From contig JAQFVV010000553.1 in assembly GCA_028023455.1 (NCBI GenBank), positions 248,001-312,000 of the forward strand: DNA of 64,000 nt, read 5' to 3'. The stretch comes from Epiperipatus broadwayi. Taxonomy: Eukaryota; Onychophora; Udeonychophora; Euonychophora; Peripatidae. Below are positions 31,789 through 44,106 of this stretch, one piece after another (the stretch's first letter is position 1; each line of letters opens with the position of its first letter). The notes under the pieces were generated by a model. The model saw only the letters and a list, made by a program, of their open reading frames with translations, was not told the origin of the DNA and ran no database searches. The translations under genes were made by a program, and so were the position numbers.

Positions 31789-32397
31789 TATCCCTTTTTC
31801 ATTGGTTGATTTTTTTTTTTATGAAGCAGTATTAGAAACATATTTATAGTAAGAACATTCTTAGAAGAGGACCCACAACATTTTTTATAGTGATATATAC
31901 ACAGTATATCTCAGTGAAAATGTGACTGGTTCTCTTTCCAAGTTGGCTAGAGTATCAAATCAGAATCAATGTGCTCATATAGTAATAGAGTTAAATTATT
32001 CTTAACAAAAATTTGAAGATGCTAATGTGCGTGGATGTGGCAATGTGTTTCATAGCTTTGAAGATCAGGTTCAATGCTCCTCGCCACAACATCTTGTAAA
32101 CCACTTGAGAATGTTCATTGCCATGCACAAATAATTCAAACACTTCAGTAGCAGATTTTCCCAGTTTAAAATCAAATTTAATGATAGCATAGTACTTCAA
32201 TGTGAGTTAAGGTAAACACATTGCCATATTTTATGTCATGACTCATGATCTAGATATATTAGCTATCATCTTAAAGTTTTGTGGTGAATAGAAAAAAATA
32301 TGTTTCTATGTAATACAAGTTTTAACTCAGAGATGGTGCTGCAGGCAATATGGAGAGAAAAACAAGTCACTAATCACCTTTTTATTGCAACAGACTG
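31789..32397 (-). mobile_element. Mariner-like DNA transposon, internally deleted
   Basis: The right end (complement of 32340-32397) reads CAGTCTGTTGCAATAAAAAGG, then TTTTTCTCTC and GCAGCACCATCT. It aligns with the mariner end at 63300-63392 (CAATATGCCCCAATGAAAAG, TTTTTTTCTCTC, GCAGCGCCATCT). The left end has CCCTTTTTCATTGGTTGATTTT. At about 600 bp it is half the length of a complete mariner. Confidence 0.65.
31991..32200 (-). pseudogene. Mariner transposase N-terminal fragment
   Basis: A 69-codon frame contains IIKFDFKLGKSATEVFELF, close to the N-terminal helix-turn-helix DNA-binding domain of mariner transposases (IKFcfKLGKsAtEtfe). The usual continuation (LSRxQVFEWxKRF) is degraded to HSQVVYKMLWR, and the catalytic D,D,D part is absent. 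It lies downstream of the right-hand inverted repeat, in the expected place and orientation. Confidence 0.65.
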
Positions 32398-32402
32398 TGA
32401 AG

Positions 32403-33755
32403 TTAAAGTAATATAATATCATCTAAGTTCTGAAGAAGCTTACTGCAGCAATCGAAAACATCAATAGTGGGTTGTAAAAAAGCATTGTAAAAAGTAATAA
32501 AGAACATAGATGATATTAATATTATACGGATTTGGCAATGCAATAAGAAAAATATAGTTAAAGTAATATAATGTAGGGCAAAGATCTCTATAATAGCCTT
32601 TACCAATGGAACAGAAAGAAGATTGTATGATATCTTTCGATCACTGAATGGTGAAATTTTATTCATATTTTTTTACCATTGGTTTATTCTCTAACTAAAA
32701 ATGATTAGATATTTGTTTACTGACCAATACATAGATGGTCAACTTTTAATTAACTATGTTCTGATATTGCAAAAAAATTAAATAAATTCCAGTGCCTGCT
32801 GAAATTTTGCTTTTAATATTTGTAAGCCTTGTATTTAAACCCAACTCATAAAAATAACGATATGTTATTGTTGTGATACAAAACTTGTCAATTTTTTTAT
32901 ATAAGATCCATTAAATGTCTTTCTGTTTTTTTTAACAAAGTTACACAAGAATCTATGTTTGAATTTCACTTTTATTTTGCCAAGTTGGAAATTAGATGAA
33001 TTATTTTTAAAAATCTATTTTTAATACCAACATAACATCACTTGCATAAATATGTTGATTATGGATTTAAATCTTAAATCCTCATTGATAAAAGTGCAAA
33101 TCACAACTGATCTGGAGGTGAGAATTAAATTACAATACCATCTGATAAAATACTGATTCCTTAAGTTTACAAAAGAAGATGCTAGGGTATAACTATTATG
33201 TTCAGAAAAGCTTGTGGTGCTTCAATTAATTTATTAGCTTATTCCGCAAGAGAAAGTTATATATTTTTTGAATATTATCAGAATAAATTTTTTGTCACTA
33301 CAAAATTTTTTTGCTTAGTATGTGGAGATGAAAAAAAAATAGAGTGAAGATAGATAGATTTAATTGGTGTTGGAAAATTGGGGGAAAATATTGCTAATGT
33401 TTGGAAAGTGATTCGATATGCCATTTTTAATATTAAAGACAAAAATAATTTTTGTGTGTATGAGTTTACTACAAAGAGGCTTTAAAATTTAAGTTGTACA
33501 TAAGATTAGTTGGTCTTTTAGTAGGTTTGCTATTAAAAAATCTTTCAATTTAAGAAAGAGAGTGATTTATTTGAAAAAGAAGATAACATTTGAGGGATAG
33601 GATTAGAAAGCGATTGCCGATTGCCTTTAAAAAATAAAAGTTTTTCTCCTTTTGTTTAAGGAGATTTGAAGAGTAGTAGGAAAAGTGTAAATCTAGAGTA
33701 GGGTATTTGAAAAATAAGGAATATGGATTGCATTTGTATCCCATAATGTATATAT
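32403..33755. other. Anonymous AT-rich sequence upstream of the CR1-like LINE
   Basis: No convincing coding region. Part of 33100-33750 may belong to the 5' region of the LINE that follows. Confidence 0.35.
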
Positions 33756-33774
33756 AATGGTTAGAAGGAAATCA

Positions 33775-34620
33775 GGCATGCTGTGATAGAGTGTACCATA
33801 TGTAATAAAATTTATTATTTGAAATGTTTAAACATGACCAGGAAGGATGTAAAAGGTGTATTATGTCAATCATGTGTGAATGTGTTAAAAGAGGTGAAAA
33901 AATGGTTTCTAAGTATAGATAATTTAAAGAGAAAATCATAAGAAATGAAGCAAAATGTAGTTGAGGAAAATAGAATAGAGTATGTTTTTAGTGGAGTGAC
34001 AAGAGATATAAATGACAAAATAAGTAGTGCAATGGAGATGGTTAGCAAAAGAATGTTAGAGGAATAGGTAAAGGATATAAAAGCAAAATTAAAATCATTG
34101 GAGATGAAGAGTGAGAAGATTAATAAGAAGTCCAGAAGGTGGAAGGAATGTCATGGATGAAATAGGGAAAGTAAACTATGATACAGTATTGACAGGAAAT
34201 TTGTTAATTAGAGGATGTGATGTAATTGCAAGGGAAAATAGAAACAGGTATGTAAGAATATGTTTTCCTGGACTTAGAATTAGGGATGTTACAGATAAAG
34301 TAAAAAAAAAAACAAAGGAGTAGAGATGATTATGTTATGGTAGGAACAAATAATTTGTCACAATGATTGGAGAAAATAATGGATGCTTTGAGTAAGATTA
34401 AAGAAAAAAGTAGGAATAGTTGGATTATTATCAAGATTTAACAATAGATATATATTAGATAGGGCATGTTCTATAAATGAGAGAGTGAAAAAATTACGCA
34501 AGAGAAATAATGTTATGGTTGTGGATGAGTGGGATTTTTGTATTAGTAAAAGGGAGTTATACAGCAAAGCTGGATTGTACTTGGAAAAACAAAGGGGGGT
34601 AGGGTTTTAAATTACAGTAT
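33775..34620 (+). pseudogene. CR1-like ORF1: PHD-like finger and SGNH-esterase-like domain
   Basis: At 33779-33941 the frame reads ECTICNKIYYLKCLNMTRKD followed by VKGVLCQSC, a CX2C...C...CX2C arrangement of PHD-finger type with the usual His replaced by Tyr. A Lys/Glu-rich, probably coiled-coil segment follows. From 34111 the frame gives VLTGNLLIRGCDV (the GDSL-type block, with the catalytic Ser lost), CFPGLRIRDVT, then in another frame DDYVMVGTNNL (usually HVGTNDL) and further SGNH-like sequence to about 34610. ORF1 esterases of CR1 elements are thought to help the ribonucleoprotein. This copy has several frameshifts and lacks active-site residues. Confidence 0.6.
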
Positions 34621-34849
34621 TATCAAAAAGAAGAAGAATGAACAGGATATAGAAAATAAAAAGTAGCTGATTTAGATATAAATGAAGATGTGGAGAGGGA
34701 ATGGGTCTGTAAAATTAATGATAAGCAAATTACTTACAAATGTAATAGAGAAGGGTAATAAGAAAAAAGGAAATTATTAAAAACTAAATATTTGAATATG
34801 TAAGGTGGTAGGAGACTAAAAAAGTGGCTGGAATTAAACAAAGCAGTTA

Positions 34850-37800
34850 AAAATTAAGAGCTTGAGGTATTAGCAGTAGTGGAAACACATCTAAAAGAAG
34901 AAGAAGGTCCTACACTGGATGACTTTGTATGGCAGAGTATTAATAGAAAAAAAGGGGGTGATGGTCTAGGAGTTATGTCAAAAATATGTAAATACTGTTA
35001 CGGATCAAGAACTTTTGTGGTTTGAGATAAGATTAGGAAGACAAGATGGGATGGGTGCTATAGGGTATATGGCCACTGGAGATAGTCCAAATATAATGGA
35101 GTGAAGTACTAGCATATATGAATACCTAGTTAAGGTTATACAGAGTTTCAAAAAAAAGGAAAAAAATAATGATTGTAGGGGATATGAATGGGCATATTGA
35201 AGAAATTGATAATGTGGATAAGAACAATAGATAGCTTTTGAAGAATTTTTGCCAGAGAGTGAATTTGAGCATTGCAAATTTATCAAAAATATTTATGAGA
35301 AACAATACACATGGTCTAGAAATAATATATTTCATTCAATAGATTATGTATTAATAAAGAAAGTGGGAATGAATAAAGTACAGAAAATTAAAGTGTTTGA
35401 TAATGAAGAGAGAGTATGCAATAGTGATCATAATTTCTTTATAAAAGATATGGTTAATAATGTGATAAAAAGATAATAATAAAAGTAGAAACAATAGTGA
35501 AAGATATGGATGGAGAATGAATGATAAGAATAAGTTAGAAGAATATAAAATAAAAGTAGAAGAAATGATGGAAGTTTGTTGGAAATGAATATAAGGATTA
35601 CTGTGATGAAGTAGAAAAATGGCAAATAGGGTTTTAAATCAGAATATTCAGAAAAATAAAAGTAATAGAAAAGTTAAAATTAGTAAAAGTGTAAAAATGA
35701 GGAAAAAAGCATGCAGAGATTATAAATGTGCTATTAAAAACAAAGAAAATGAAAAAGATTATTAAATGGAAAAAGTATATTAAAGAAAGTTGTTTAAAAT
35801 ATATAATTATATAGAGATAATAAAATTAAATAGTAAATTATTAGAGGATATTAATAAAAGTGGAACAGATGGGAGTAAAAAAGTTTGGAAAGTATATTAA
35901 AATAAATGTAGGGAAGAGGGGAATAGTATTACTAGATAGATGATGAAGAAAAAGAGTGTAGCTCTAGAGAAGAATTAGAGACAATCTTGAATAAGAATGT
36001 AATGGATATAAAAAGGTGTTAGATGTGAAGGACAGAGTGATAACAAACATAAAAGCACAGTGAATGGAAATATTAATTTTATAGAAAATGAATTGAATGA
36101 GGTAAGGAAAGAATTGAAAAATGGATAGGCAAGAGTTTTAAATGGATGGACAGCAAAAATGGTGATGAATTTAAGGAGTAAGACAAAATTTAATCTATTA
36201 TCATGTTTTAATAAGATGGCACAGAAGTGAAAATTTCCAAGTAGATAGAATAATACATGAATAAAGTTACTATTTAAAGGAAGGGGTAAGGATCATAGAA
36301 AGTTAAACAATTATAGACCAACAATGTTAATGTCAGTGTTATATAAGATTTATGCATATTTGGTGATTGGAAGGGTCACAAAGTGGATGGAAGAAGATAA
36401 TAGTGGGAGTAATGCAAAAAGGTTTTCAACTAGATAGAAATATAGGAGATAGTTTATTTGCAGTCACACAACTTATAGATATGAGTAGGAATACAGATAG
36501 TTATATATGGACTTTATAGGTATAGAGAAGGCATATGATAGAGTAAATAGAAATAGATTATGAGTAAGTTTAGTAAATTTGGAAATGAATGGAGCTTTAG
36601 TGGATCTTATTAAGAGATTGTATGAAAATAATTACTATATGTATCAATTAGGAAATATAGAATCAGTTAAAGTTAAAAATGGAGTGGGACTAAGACAATG
36701 ATGCCCTATGTCATCTATTTTGTTTTTGTCACAATTGAGAAAAATGAAGAGAGCAATAGAAAGACTAAGAAGATGGGTAGAGATATCATTAATTGGTGGC
36801 AAGGTAGTATATACATACATTATCAGATCTTTTATTTGTTGATATCTTCTTGTGCACAGAAAGTAGGGAAGATATAGAAATTATGCTGAAGACATGCACA
36901 AGGATTGATAAAAAGATTGGAATTAAATTTAGGGAAGAAAAATCAAAAGTAATGATGATAAATGCTGGGGAATGAGAAGAAAAATAATTTTTATTGGGGA
37001 ATATAAAGTTGAATGTGGTGAATAGGTATAACTATTTGGAATAATTTTAAGTAATTAGAGAAATTCCTCACATAAACGGGAGAAAAAATTGATAAACGAA
37101 GCAAAGAAAAGAAAGGGACTGATAAAGAAATTAACATTGTTGTCATATAATAAATATAATGTACTTAGAATTGTATGGAAGGGAGTGGCACTAGCAGGGT
37201 TAAGTTATTGTAATTAGACATTATGTGTCAGTAAAGGGGTGTTAGATTTCTTAGGTGAAATACAAAGAGAAGTAAAAAGACATTCATTAGATATAGATAT
37301 AGATGGCAAAGGAAGCAATTAATAGAGAAATGGGATGATCAAGTTTTTATATGAGAGATGGAAAAAGCAAAATGAAAATGTTTGATAGATTGCAAATTTA
37401 TGGATAATAAGAGACTAGTCAAAATAATATTTAATTGGTCTATGAGTAAAGAGTAGGCAACAAGATGAATGAAAAAGGTAGTATGGTATGCAGAAGATTT
37501 GAATAAGGAATTTATGTCAGTATACTTATACTAAAAATGGGATCATTGTGTCAGGAGTATTGTTGAGTGTTATAGTGGCAATGAATATGTTAGAAGAATA
37601 GATGCATTAATAAAAAATAAAGAGTTGGAGAGATGTAGAACTAGTATGGAGAATAAAAAGAGTTTAAATATATATAGAAGTAAACAGAATATTGGGTGTG
37701 AGGTAATTCATGATAATACCAAAAAAACTAGTTTATTATTTAATGCTCAAACAGTATCTTTAGCAACAAGTGCAACAAAGGAATATACGCATAAGTTAAA

Positions 37801-38165
37801 AAATGTGAGTGATTTAGTCTGCAAGTTTTGTAAGGAAGGCATAAAAATGTTAGGCATCTGTCAGTTGAATGTAAATGCCTACAAGCAGAAAGGGTACAAA
37901 TAATGAAGTTGTGGTAGAATAAATATAAACAAAGTGATTATACAGAAAGTGGGTTTTTGGTTTTTATGCTGGGTTTGGAAAACGATAAGGGAGATTGAGA
38001 TATAAAGGTCATAGAGTGGACAAAGATAATGTTGTGGCAATAGGATAGACCAGGATAAAGAAGAATATGGGAAAAACAGGATGGGGAATGGAAAGGTAAG
38101 GTGGCTAACAGGTTTCTCTAAGCATAGTGGCTTAGACATTCCTGATTCCAAAAAAGGAGTAGTCA
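34850..38165 (+). pseudogene. CR1-like ORF2: endonuclease and reverse transcriptase
   Basis: Endonuclease: EVLAVVETHLKEEE (34862-34905), MIVGDMNGHI (about 35170-35200), YTWSRNNIFHSIDYVLIKK (about 35302-35360), SDHNFF (about 35425-35440). Reverse transcriptase: KDHRKLNNYRPTMLMSVLYK (about 36288-36345), motif A MDFIGIEKAYDRVNR (about 36508-36552), motif B GVGLRQ-stop-CPMSSILF (Gly to stop), while motif C is too degraded to recognise. A C-terminal part (37625-37903, with a CKFC...C Cys cluster) remains open for about 90 codons. Many stops and shifts; not functional. Confidence 0.65.
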
Positions 38166-38195
38166 TAGTACATTAATTACCTCACATCACATCAG

Positions 38196-38809
38196 TGTTT
38201 AATTTTTCTCCAAAAGTTTTCTAATCCATGTTCACACAAGTGGTAAATTATTTATAAAAATTTCTGATGTGAAATTTTTCAGGTGTCACTGGAGATATTT
38301 TTTAAAAACAATTTTAATCAGCAGTATAATTTCAATATGGCTGACTTTCAATCATAAAATGACCACCACTTTTTCTTTTTAAATATGATGATTAAACAAA
38401 AAATTCCCAGGAGATTGAGAAATTAATTTAATGGCGTTTGTCTTAACTTGGATTTTAGATAATATATTCGATTTATAATCCAACTTCAAATTCTGCTATA
38501 ACTATTTGAAAAAAGTTACTCGATAATGTATAAAGAGGAAAAAGTAAAAAAAAATAACTATAGGTTAAAAATATTTTTTATATCCAATGATTCCCATTAA
38601 AAGAAAAGATTATATTGTATAAAATATACTACTGTGAAAACCTGAAAACATTATAATACATTAATATATCGCAAAAATAATGCATACAAAAAAGTAACTG
38701 TAAGAAGTCAGTTAAAATATTGATGAACTTAAAAAAATATGTTAGGTTACTAATAAGTCAAGTTCAAACCCTATTATGAACGATAAAAATTTATGATAGA
38801 TAAGTAAAT
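38196..38809. other. Anonymous AT-rich sequence
   Basis: No gene or clear repeat recognised. Confidence 0.4.
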
Positions 38810-38814
38810 TCATT

Positions 38815-39235
38815 ATAACATTACATGATCACCATTTCATGTGTTACACAAACTGTTATTAGAGTGGCAAACTGTCCATACAATGGTGCCACCCAGTGCA
38901 AGCCTTAGTAATCAATGGTAACTGTGGTTTTTAAAAAGCCAAGGACATCAAAATTTATAGAATCTGAACTGGGTTCAGATCTATGTGATTAAAGATGCAA
39001 ATGAGCTTGGATTGAAAATATTATTGGGTTTTCATTTTGGATTCGTGGCTTTATAGTTAACTAAAAAGGTAAAAGATGACTGCTAGAGGGTTGCATTAGG
39101 TACTAAGATCTAAATGCAATGCTGGTCTGAGGATATTGGATGGGTATGCACTAGATAGGGATTTTACACACAAAACTAGCATCCATTGATTACTAAGGCT
39201 TGCAATAGATGACACTACTTTATAGAACATTTGCT
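38815..39235. mobile_element. Family A retroposon without an intact ribozyme
   Basis: The left end is in tail-first orientation (ACATGATCACCATTTCATG, ACACAAACTGTTATTAGAG), then CCACCCAGTGCAAGCCTTAG. The middle (CTGAACTGGGTTCAGATC through AGAGGGTTGCATTAGGTAC) corresponds to the family's interior. The right arm has GGATATTGGATGGGTATGC and GCATCCATTGATTACTAAG. Core, stem II and GAAA of the hammerhead are lost; only the 3' side (CTGGTCTGAGGATATTGG) remains. The right end abuts a CR1-like 3' fragment. Confidence 0.6.
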
Positions 39236-39448
39236 GGGTTTGGGAAAAGATAAAGGGGATTTTGATATAAAGGTTATAGAGTTGAAAAAGATTATGTTGT
39301 GGAAATGGGATGGAGCAGAATATGGGAAAATTTAGAGTGGAGAATGGAAAATAAAGTGGCTAACAGGTTTATCTGGGCGTAATTGCTGAGATATTCTTGA
39401 CTTCGTTTAAGGAGAAGCCACAATACATCACATCACATCACATTACTG
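39228..39448 (+). mobile_element. CR1-like LINE, short 3' fragment
   Basis: Matches the last 200 bp of the LINE at 37970-38190 (GCTGGGTTTGG, GATATAAAGGT, AAAGTGGCTAACAGGTTTATC) and ends in CATCACATCACATCACAT, the terminal repeat. It is a typical 5'-truncated insertion. Confidence 0.75.
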
Positions 39449-39514
39449 CAAATTCATCATTATAAGAAAATAGCCTCATTTGGTGCAAAAGAATAATTGA
39501 AAATAGTCTTACTG

Positions 39515-39536
39515 ATACACACACACACACACACAA
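39515..39536. repeat. AC microsatellite
   Basis: A run of about nine AC dinucleotides. Confidence 0.85.
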
Positions 39537-39629
39537 ATAAGGAAATGAGGTTCATATATTTAAAATTTCACAATAATTACTATATAAATAATTATGATAA
39601 TTCAAATTTTATAACAAATAGTTGCAATT

Positions 39630-40010
39630 ATATGTTGGACTATTTTCATTACCTATAGATTAGTATAGAACTGTTTCAATGGTGTTATTCTGTCTTCTTC
39701 AGACATTACTGAACTGAGGAGTGACAATACGAGGGAATCAAATCAGAGACATTTGGATTCATGAATATTGAAGCCAAAGTGATAGCTTAACAGACTAAGC
39801 TATTCTGTCAAAAATTAGTTGGTTAAAGCATCGCCTTATTTTCAGTACTTATAAATCAAAAGGTTCCAGATTTGCATTCTGTTGGTACTGTCACTGGTCA
39901 GACTAAAAATATTGAAGAAGAGGAAGAGAGAGAATAATACCAATTTGAAACATGTTATATTTAACAAATTAGAGTTAGATCTGCAATACTCTCAGCACAA
40001 ACGTTCAGAC
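39630..40010. mobile_element. Family C SINE, fold-back copy
   Basis: The left arm (minus) has the complement of TCTGAAGAAGACAGAATAAC and CATTGAAAC. The right arm (plus) has a tRNA-like head with box B degraded to GGTTCCAGATTTGCATTCTG, then GTACTGTCACTGGTCAG and ATTGAAGAAGAGG. The end ACAAACGTTCAGACAAACAC is the family terminus. Confidence 0.55.
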
Positions 40011-40384
40011 AAACACTTCATAATAATTACAAATATAATAAATCTTAATGGATTGCTACGTTTTGAATTACAAGTGTCAAACTTCCTCCACCCACAACTT
40101 TAACACTAAACACTCCAGATAAATATAGTAATGATCAATATTAATTATTTACTAAACTAGAGATTATTTTTAGCCCAGATATAAACTTTAAACTTCAATT
40201 TAAAATTAATTTGCATATATTAGCATACATCAACAACACCATAACGTTTCTAACTCTTCGGCTATGAATATGAGGTTAAAAGACCTCGAAAGTGCTAAGC
40301 ATGATATTTAATTTTGATATTTCTAACTTCATCAAGAAGCGTTCGTGCAGTATAATTACTATTAATTAAACACATAACAAGCTA

Positions 40385-40530
40385 TTCATGAACACAGGAG
40401 AGATAGTGACCTGAGTCAACTGACTAGCACTGGTTCAGCATGAAATGAGTCTTGGGGGTCCTTTGTCTTTTATTGTATCTTTATTCATATGATTTGAAAA
40501 GAATGTGTGATGATATACAGTTTGTTTAAT
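40385..40530 (+). mobile_element. Family B2 fragment with decayed hammerhead
   Basis: Contains GACCTGAGTCAA, core CUGACUA (40420-40426; G8 changed to U), stem II GCACU..AGCAU, GAAA, UGAGUC with a proper GUC triplet, and UUGGGGGUCC. The following TTATTCATATGATTTG resembles the B2 unit at 25310. The stem III segment keeps the short form seen in family A. Confidence 0.55.
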
Positions 40531-40574
40531 GCATTTATAAATCTTAATAATGTTCATCTGTGGCATTTTATTTC

Positions 40575-41095
40575 TAATTATATGTTCGACTATTTACATA
40601 ATCTAAAATTAATTATTAAATGTCTTGAGAAAAATTCAAACATTATTTAAACTTTTGAGTACTATGCTTCTAACAGTATTACTCTTCTTTTTTCTTCAAG
40701 AATTGTTGGCCTGGTCAATGACAGTACAAACATGAGAATCAAACATGGACTTTTAGATTTATAAATATTAGATTGAAGGGGATTCTCTAACCAACTAACC
40801 TATTGCATCCCCTTAAAATTCAATGTGCACAAATCTAAAGGTCAAGTTCAATTCACATAGTACTACTGCCACTGGTCAGACTAGAAATATTTGAAGAAGA
40901 GAGAAAAATAATACTATTCAAAATGTGTTATATGCTAACGTGCTTCTGAAAGTTGAATGTATTTGAAAAGTGTAAATAAAATTTGTTTTTTTTAAAAGAC
41001 CAGTTAATATTAGGTGATGGAAATAGACGAACATATGATTACTATTAAAAGAAAACAATCACAAACTTTCAGACAAACATCCTAATTTTAAAATC
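40575..41095. mobile_element. Family C SINE, fold-back copy
   Basis: Left minus arm (complement of ATTCTTGAAGAAAAAAGAAG) and right plus arm (GGTCAAGTTCAATTCACATAG, CCACTGGTCAGACTAG, TTTGAAGAAGAG) around a degenerate tRNA-like centre (CTCTAACCAACTAACCTATT). The terminus is CACAAACTTTCAGACAAAC. Cores are mutated. Confidence 0.55.
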
Positions 41096-43030
41096 AAAAT
41101 ATGAAGAGAGTACAATTATGCATTCATAAAACATATATGAATATGCAAATTATTCCATTACTAAAGCATGAACTGTTAAATTGTATTTTAATATTTTTCT
41201 AATATTGCAATAATAAAATGTAATACAAGATAAGTTGATTTATCAATCATTATTCATTTTCTGAAATGAAATTAACAAAATTATTTTGTCAACATTTTAT
41301 TGATTGGAAAAATAATAAACAAATCACAGCCAAATAATTTCATTAGATAAAACTGCAGTTTACCAATAAGAGTCACTAGACATTTTACATACATCAGTCT
41401 AAGTTAGCATGAATATTATTCACACTTAATATTGATGTTTGCTGATTTATTTAAAATTTATAGTGGCTATATTTGGAAAAATGTGGCACAAGGTTGATGA
41501 TGAATATTAATACATATTCAAATAATATTTATAATAGATATTGACATCATTATTAAATCTTTCCAAGCATTGATCACAATATTGTATTGCCACTGGTGGC
41601 ACTAGTGTTCCACTTTAATTCACTCTAGCAAATATTTTTAAAGTTTTCTTGTTATTTTGCATTCATAGAAAAAACTAGAACTGAAATAATATTGATTTAT
41701 AAATTTAAAAAAATCTCAAGATGTCAGTATTAAGTAGATAAATTTATTAAAAAGTCAATGAGCTGCCCATAACATAACAGATTGGTACTTCCTTGATTCT
41801 TCCCACATGAGGGTGCTTGCAAGAGCATTGAATGTATTCAAACTTTTGATTCCATTTTGAAAAAAAAAATGTATGCTTTTTGTAGTTTATTTATATATTT
41901 AAGATTTTTTCCACACAAAAAAGTGTAATATTATTTTTAGAAGAATAATATAATTAGATTCAGATTTTATTAGAAAATATTTATTTTTACATGAAGATAA
42001 GTCAAGAGAAATAAGTCCACAACATGTAATGGCTGAAACATAACTTATGTTGATTGCAGTAGAATTTTTACATTTAATATATTTCTACCAATGATGTGGA
42101 GTTCAATAAAAAGTTAGTTTTTTTCTCTAGGAAGAGAAGTGGGCCATTCCTGGAAGTACTGCAATACCAGGTCAACTCATGGAAGAGGTGGAACCAGCCC
42201 CTAACTCTCCACCTAATTCCAAAAATCAGTTTAACATTCTGGCCCTATTAGGGAGCATAACAGATATTAAGCTGATAAGAATAGATACTACACCCAACTT
42301 TAGCATTTTTATTAAATTTTATTACATACTTCTCTTTAATATTTTGTTTATATATTTGTAAAGTTGAAATAATATTTTTTAAAATAATTTTCATTTGTAA
42401 ACATATATTTGTAACAAATATTTCAAAATTTCTGAAAATATATTAAAGAGTAAAAGAAAATTTAATAAAATAAAAGGTTGAAAATTTAATCCAACTGGCC
42501 ATTAGAGATTTTTAAAAAAAATACAAACAGGTAAATGATTAATTCAGCAAATTAAATTTATAGGCTGCCTGATTTAGGTAAAATAATGACTATTGCTTTA
42601 AAATGAATAAGATATTCAAGTGCTTGAAGGGACAGGTAAGGGCCACAGGTATTCAAATAAAATGTAAAATAATGTTATTTTGGGTGCACATAAAAAACTT
42701 CCCCACTGTTTTGTTTAAAATTTTCTGAATTAAATTGAAGTGGGCATGGAAATAGACTTGTGTTTTTTGAGACATAATACAATCTTGTTTTTTAATTGTT
42801 ATATACTTTCAGTTAATTTACTTGGTTTTTAAAGTCTTTCTGTTGAGATAAAATTTTGTAATCAATTCTCAAACAATTCCCAATTTCTGATCTAGTTGAA
42901 ACTTGGCATTTATATGCATAGTTTTCATGCAGTTTTATTAAAAAAATAGTGAATAATTTATATTAATTTTATATGGAATTCATTTTAAATGGGTACAATT
43001 TCATTCAGCATTTTTACTCACCATGATCAT
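41096..43030. other. Anonymous AT-rich sequence, partly old repeat
   Basis: The part at about 41690-41730 (AAAAAAATCTCAAGATGTCAG) matches 44640-44665, suggesting another fragment of family K. A 60-codon frame at 42179-42361 is not supported as a gene. Confidence 0.4.
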
Positions 43031-43034
43031 CTTT

Positions 43035-43275
43035 TTCAACCATTTACTGCAGGATGATCTCCAAGTTTAATCTCAATCTTATTCAATCTCTAGCCTTCCT
43101 TATTACATCCATACATCTCACATATGGTCTTTTTCTAGGTCTTTTACAATCTCTTGGAATTCAGTTTAAGATTTCAACTGTCTATATTATCATATCTTCT
43201 AACAATATGTCCAACCCAACTCCATTTCAGTCTCTTAATTCTTTCAATGTTGTCAGAAAAGAATTTACTGTTAAA
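43035..43275 (-). pseudogene. RTE-like LINE ORF2 C-terminal fragment
   Basis: The minus strand reads IERIKRLKWSWVGHIVRRYD, then a frameshifted PRKRPYVRCMDVIRKARD. This is the same block as at 31430-31735 (GHI, RPxVRxMDxIRK). Confidence 0.65.
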
Positions 43276-44106
43276 TAAAAGAAGTCCCTTTGATTCCTCT
43301 TGTAGGCCTTGTGGGAATTCAGTAGAGAAAATTCCTAATGCCTACTTCATACATTCTTGTCATGCAGCTATTATTAGTATGTCATTATTCATATTGTATA
43401 CTGTCATGAATGGGCTGCTCACTAACATGCATTAGCCATCATGGTGAGATCATTGGCTTTTTAGCCCTGAGTTTAAGATCAAGAAAGAGCATTTTTACTA
43501 AAAGTATAATGTAAAAAGAAAACATTTTTATTTACATAATTGAATCAAAAATAAATTTTCTTTATTCATTATGTAATTGACATTATGTGACTCAAAATAA
43601 AAGCATGGAGTGCCCATATCTAGAAATATTTTTAATCAAACTTTACATAAAAAATTAGACATATATATATATATAGTAGCAAAATGACACAAAAATATTA
43701 AGATAAATATATGTAATTCCTACTTGGTGAGATGCCCATAAAAATTAATAGAAAGTGTAACTAAGACTATTTTTAAACATGATACCCTTATGTTTTTATT
43801 TTTGGTAGTACAATATTAAGAATATTACAAAAGTCGAAGAAATTTTATTTTTTACTTTTTAATGCATTCATGTAAAGAAAAACATTTTTTTAAGTAAATG
43901 TATATATAGGATGTAAACAATGGAAATTAATGGATTATATTTATGTAAACAACCGGAGATAACTTTACCTTTGATAATAGGTCTGAGAATAAAGAAGTTT
44001 CCTCTATTAACTTATAATAGATATATTGTTCTAAGTTTAAACTTAAGGCAAAAAAGCTATTGTAGATTAAATAAGAAAACTTGTTCAGCCACAAACTTCT
44101 CACTTA
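43276..44106. other. Anonymous AT-rich sequence
   Basis: A tRNA-like hint at 43440-43475 (GGTGAGATCATTGGC, then GAGTTTAAGATC) is too weak to call. A TA microsatellite lies at about 43660-43676. Confidence 0.4.

Larger units (their letters stand above)
33760..38195 (+). mobile_element. CR1-like LINE, nearly full length, heavily decayed
   Basis: Domain order: PHD-like Cys cluster and SGNH-esterase-like domain (ORF1), APE endonuclease, reverse transcriptase, then a long C-terminal region. The 3' end finishes at CCTCACATCACATCA, a short TCACA-type repeat also found at the end of the copy at 39228-39448. CR1-group elements commonly have PHD and esterase ORF1 proteins and short 3' tandem repeats instead of poly-A. 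The sequence is strongly A-rich on the plus strand and full of stops. Confidence 0.7.

Noticed and set aside
32425-32475. Hammerhead at CTGAAGAAGC...CGAAAAC
   Set aside because: Core-like and GAAA-like words are present, but the intervening bases do not form a stem that ends next to both.
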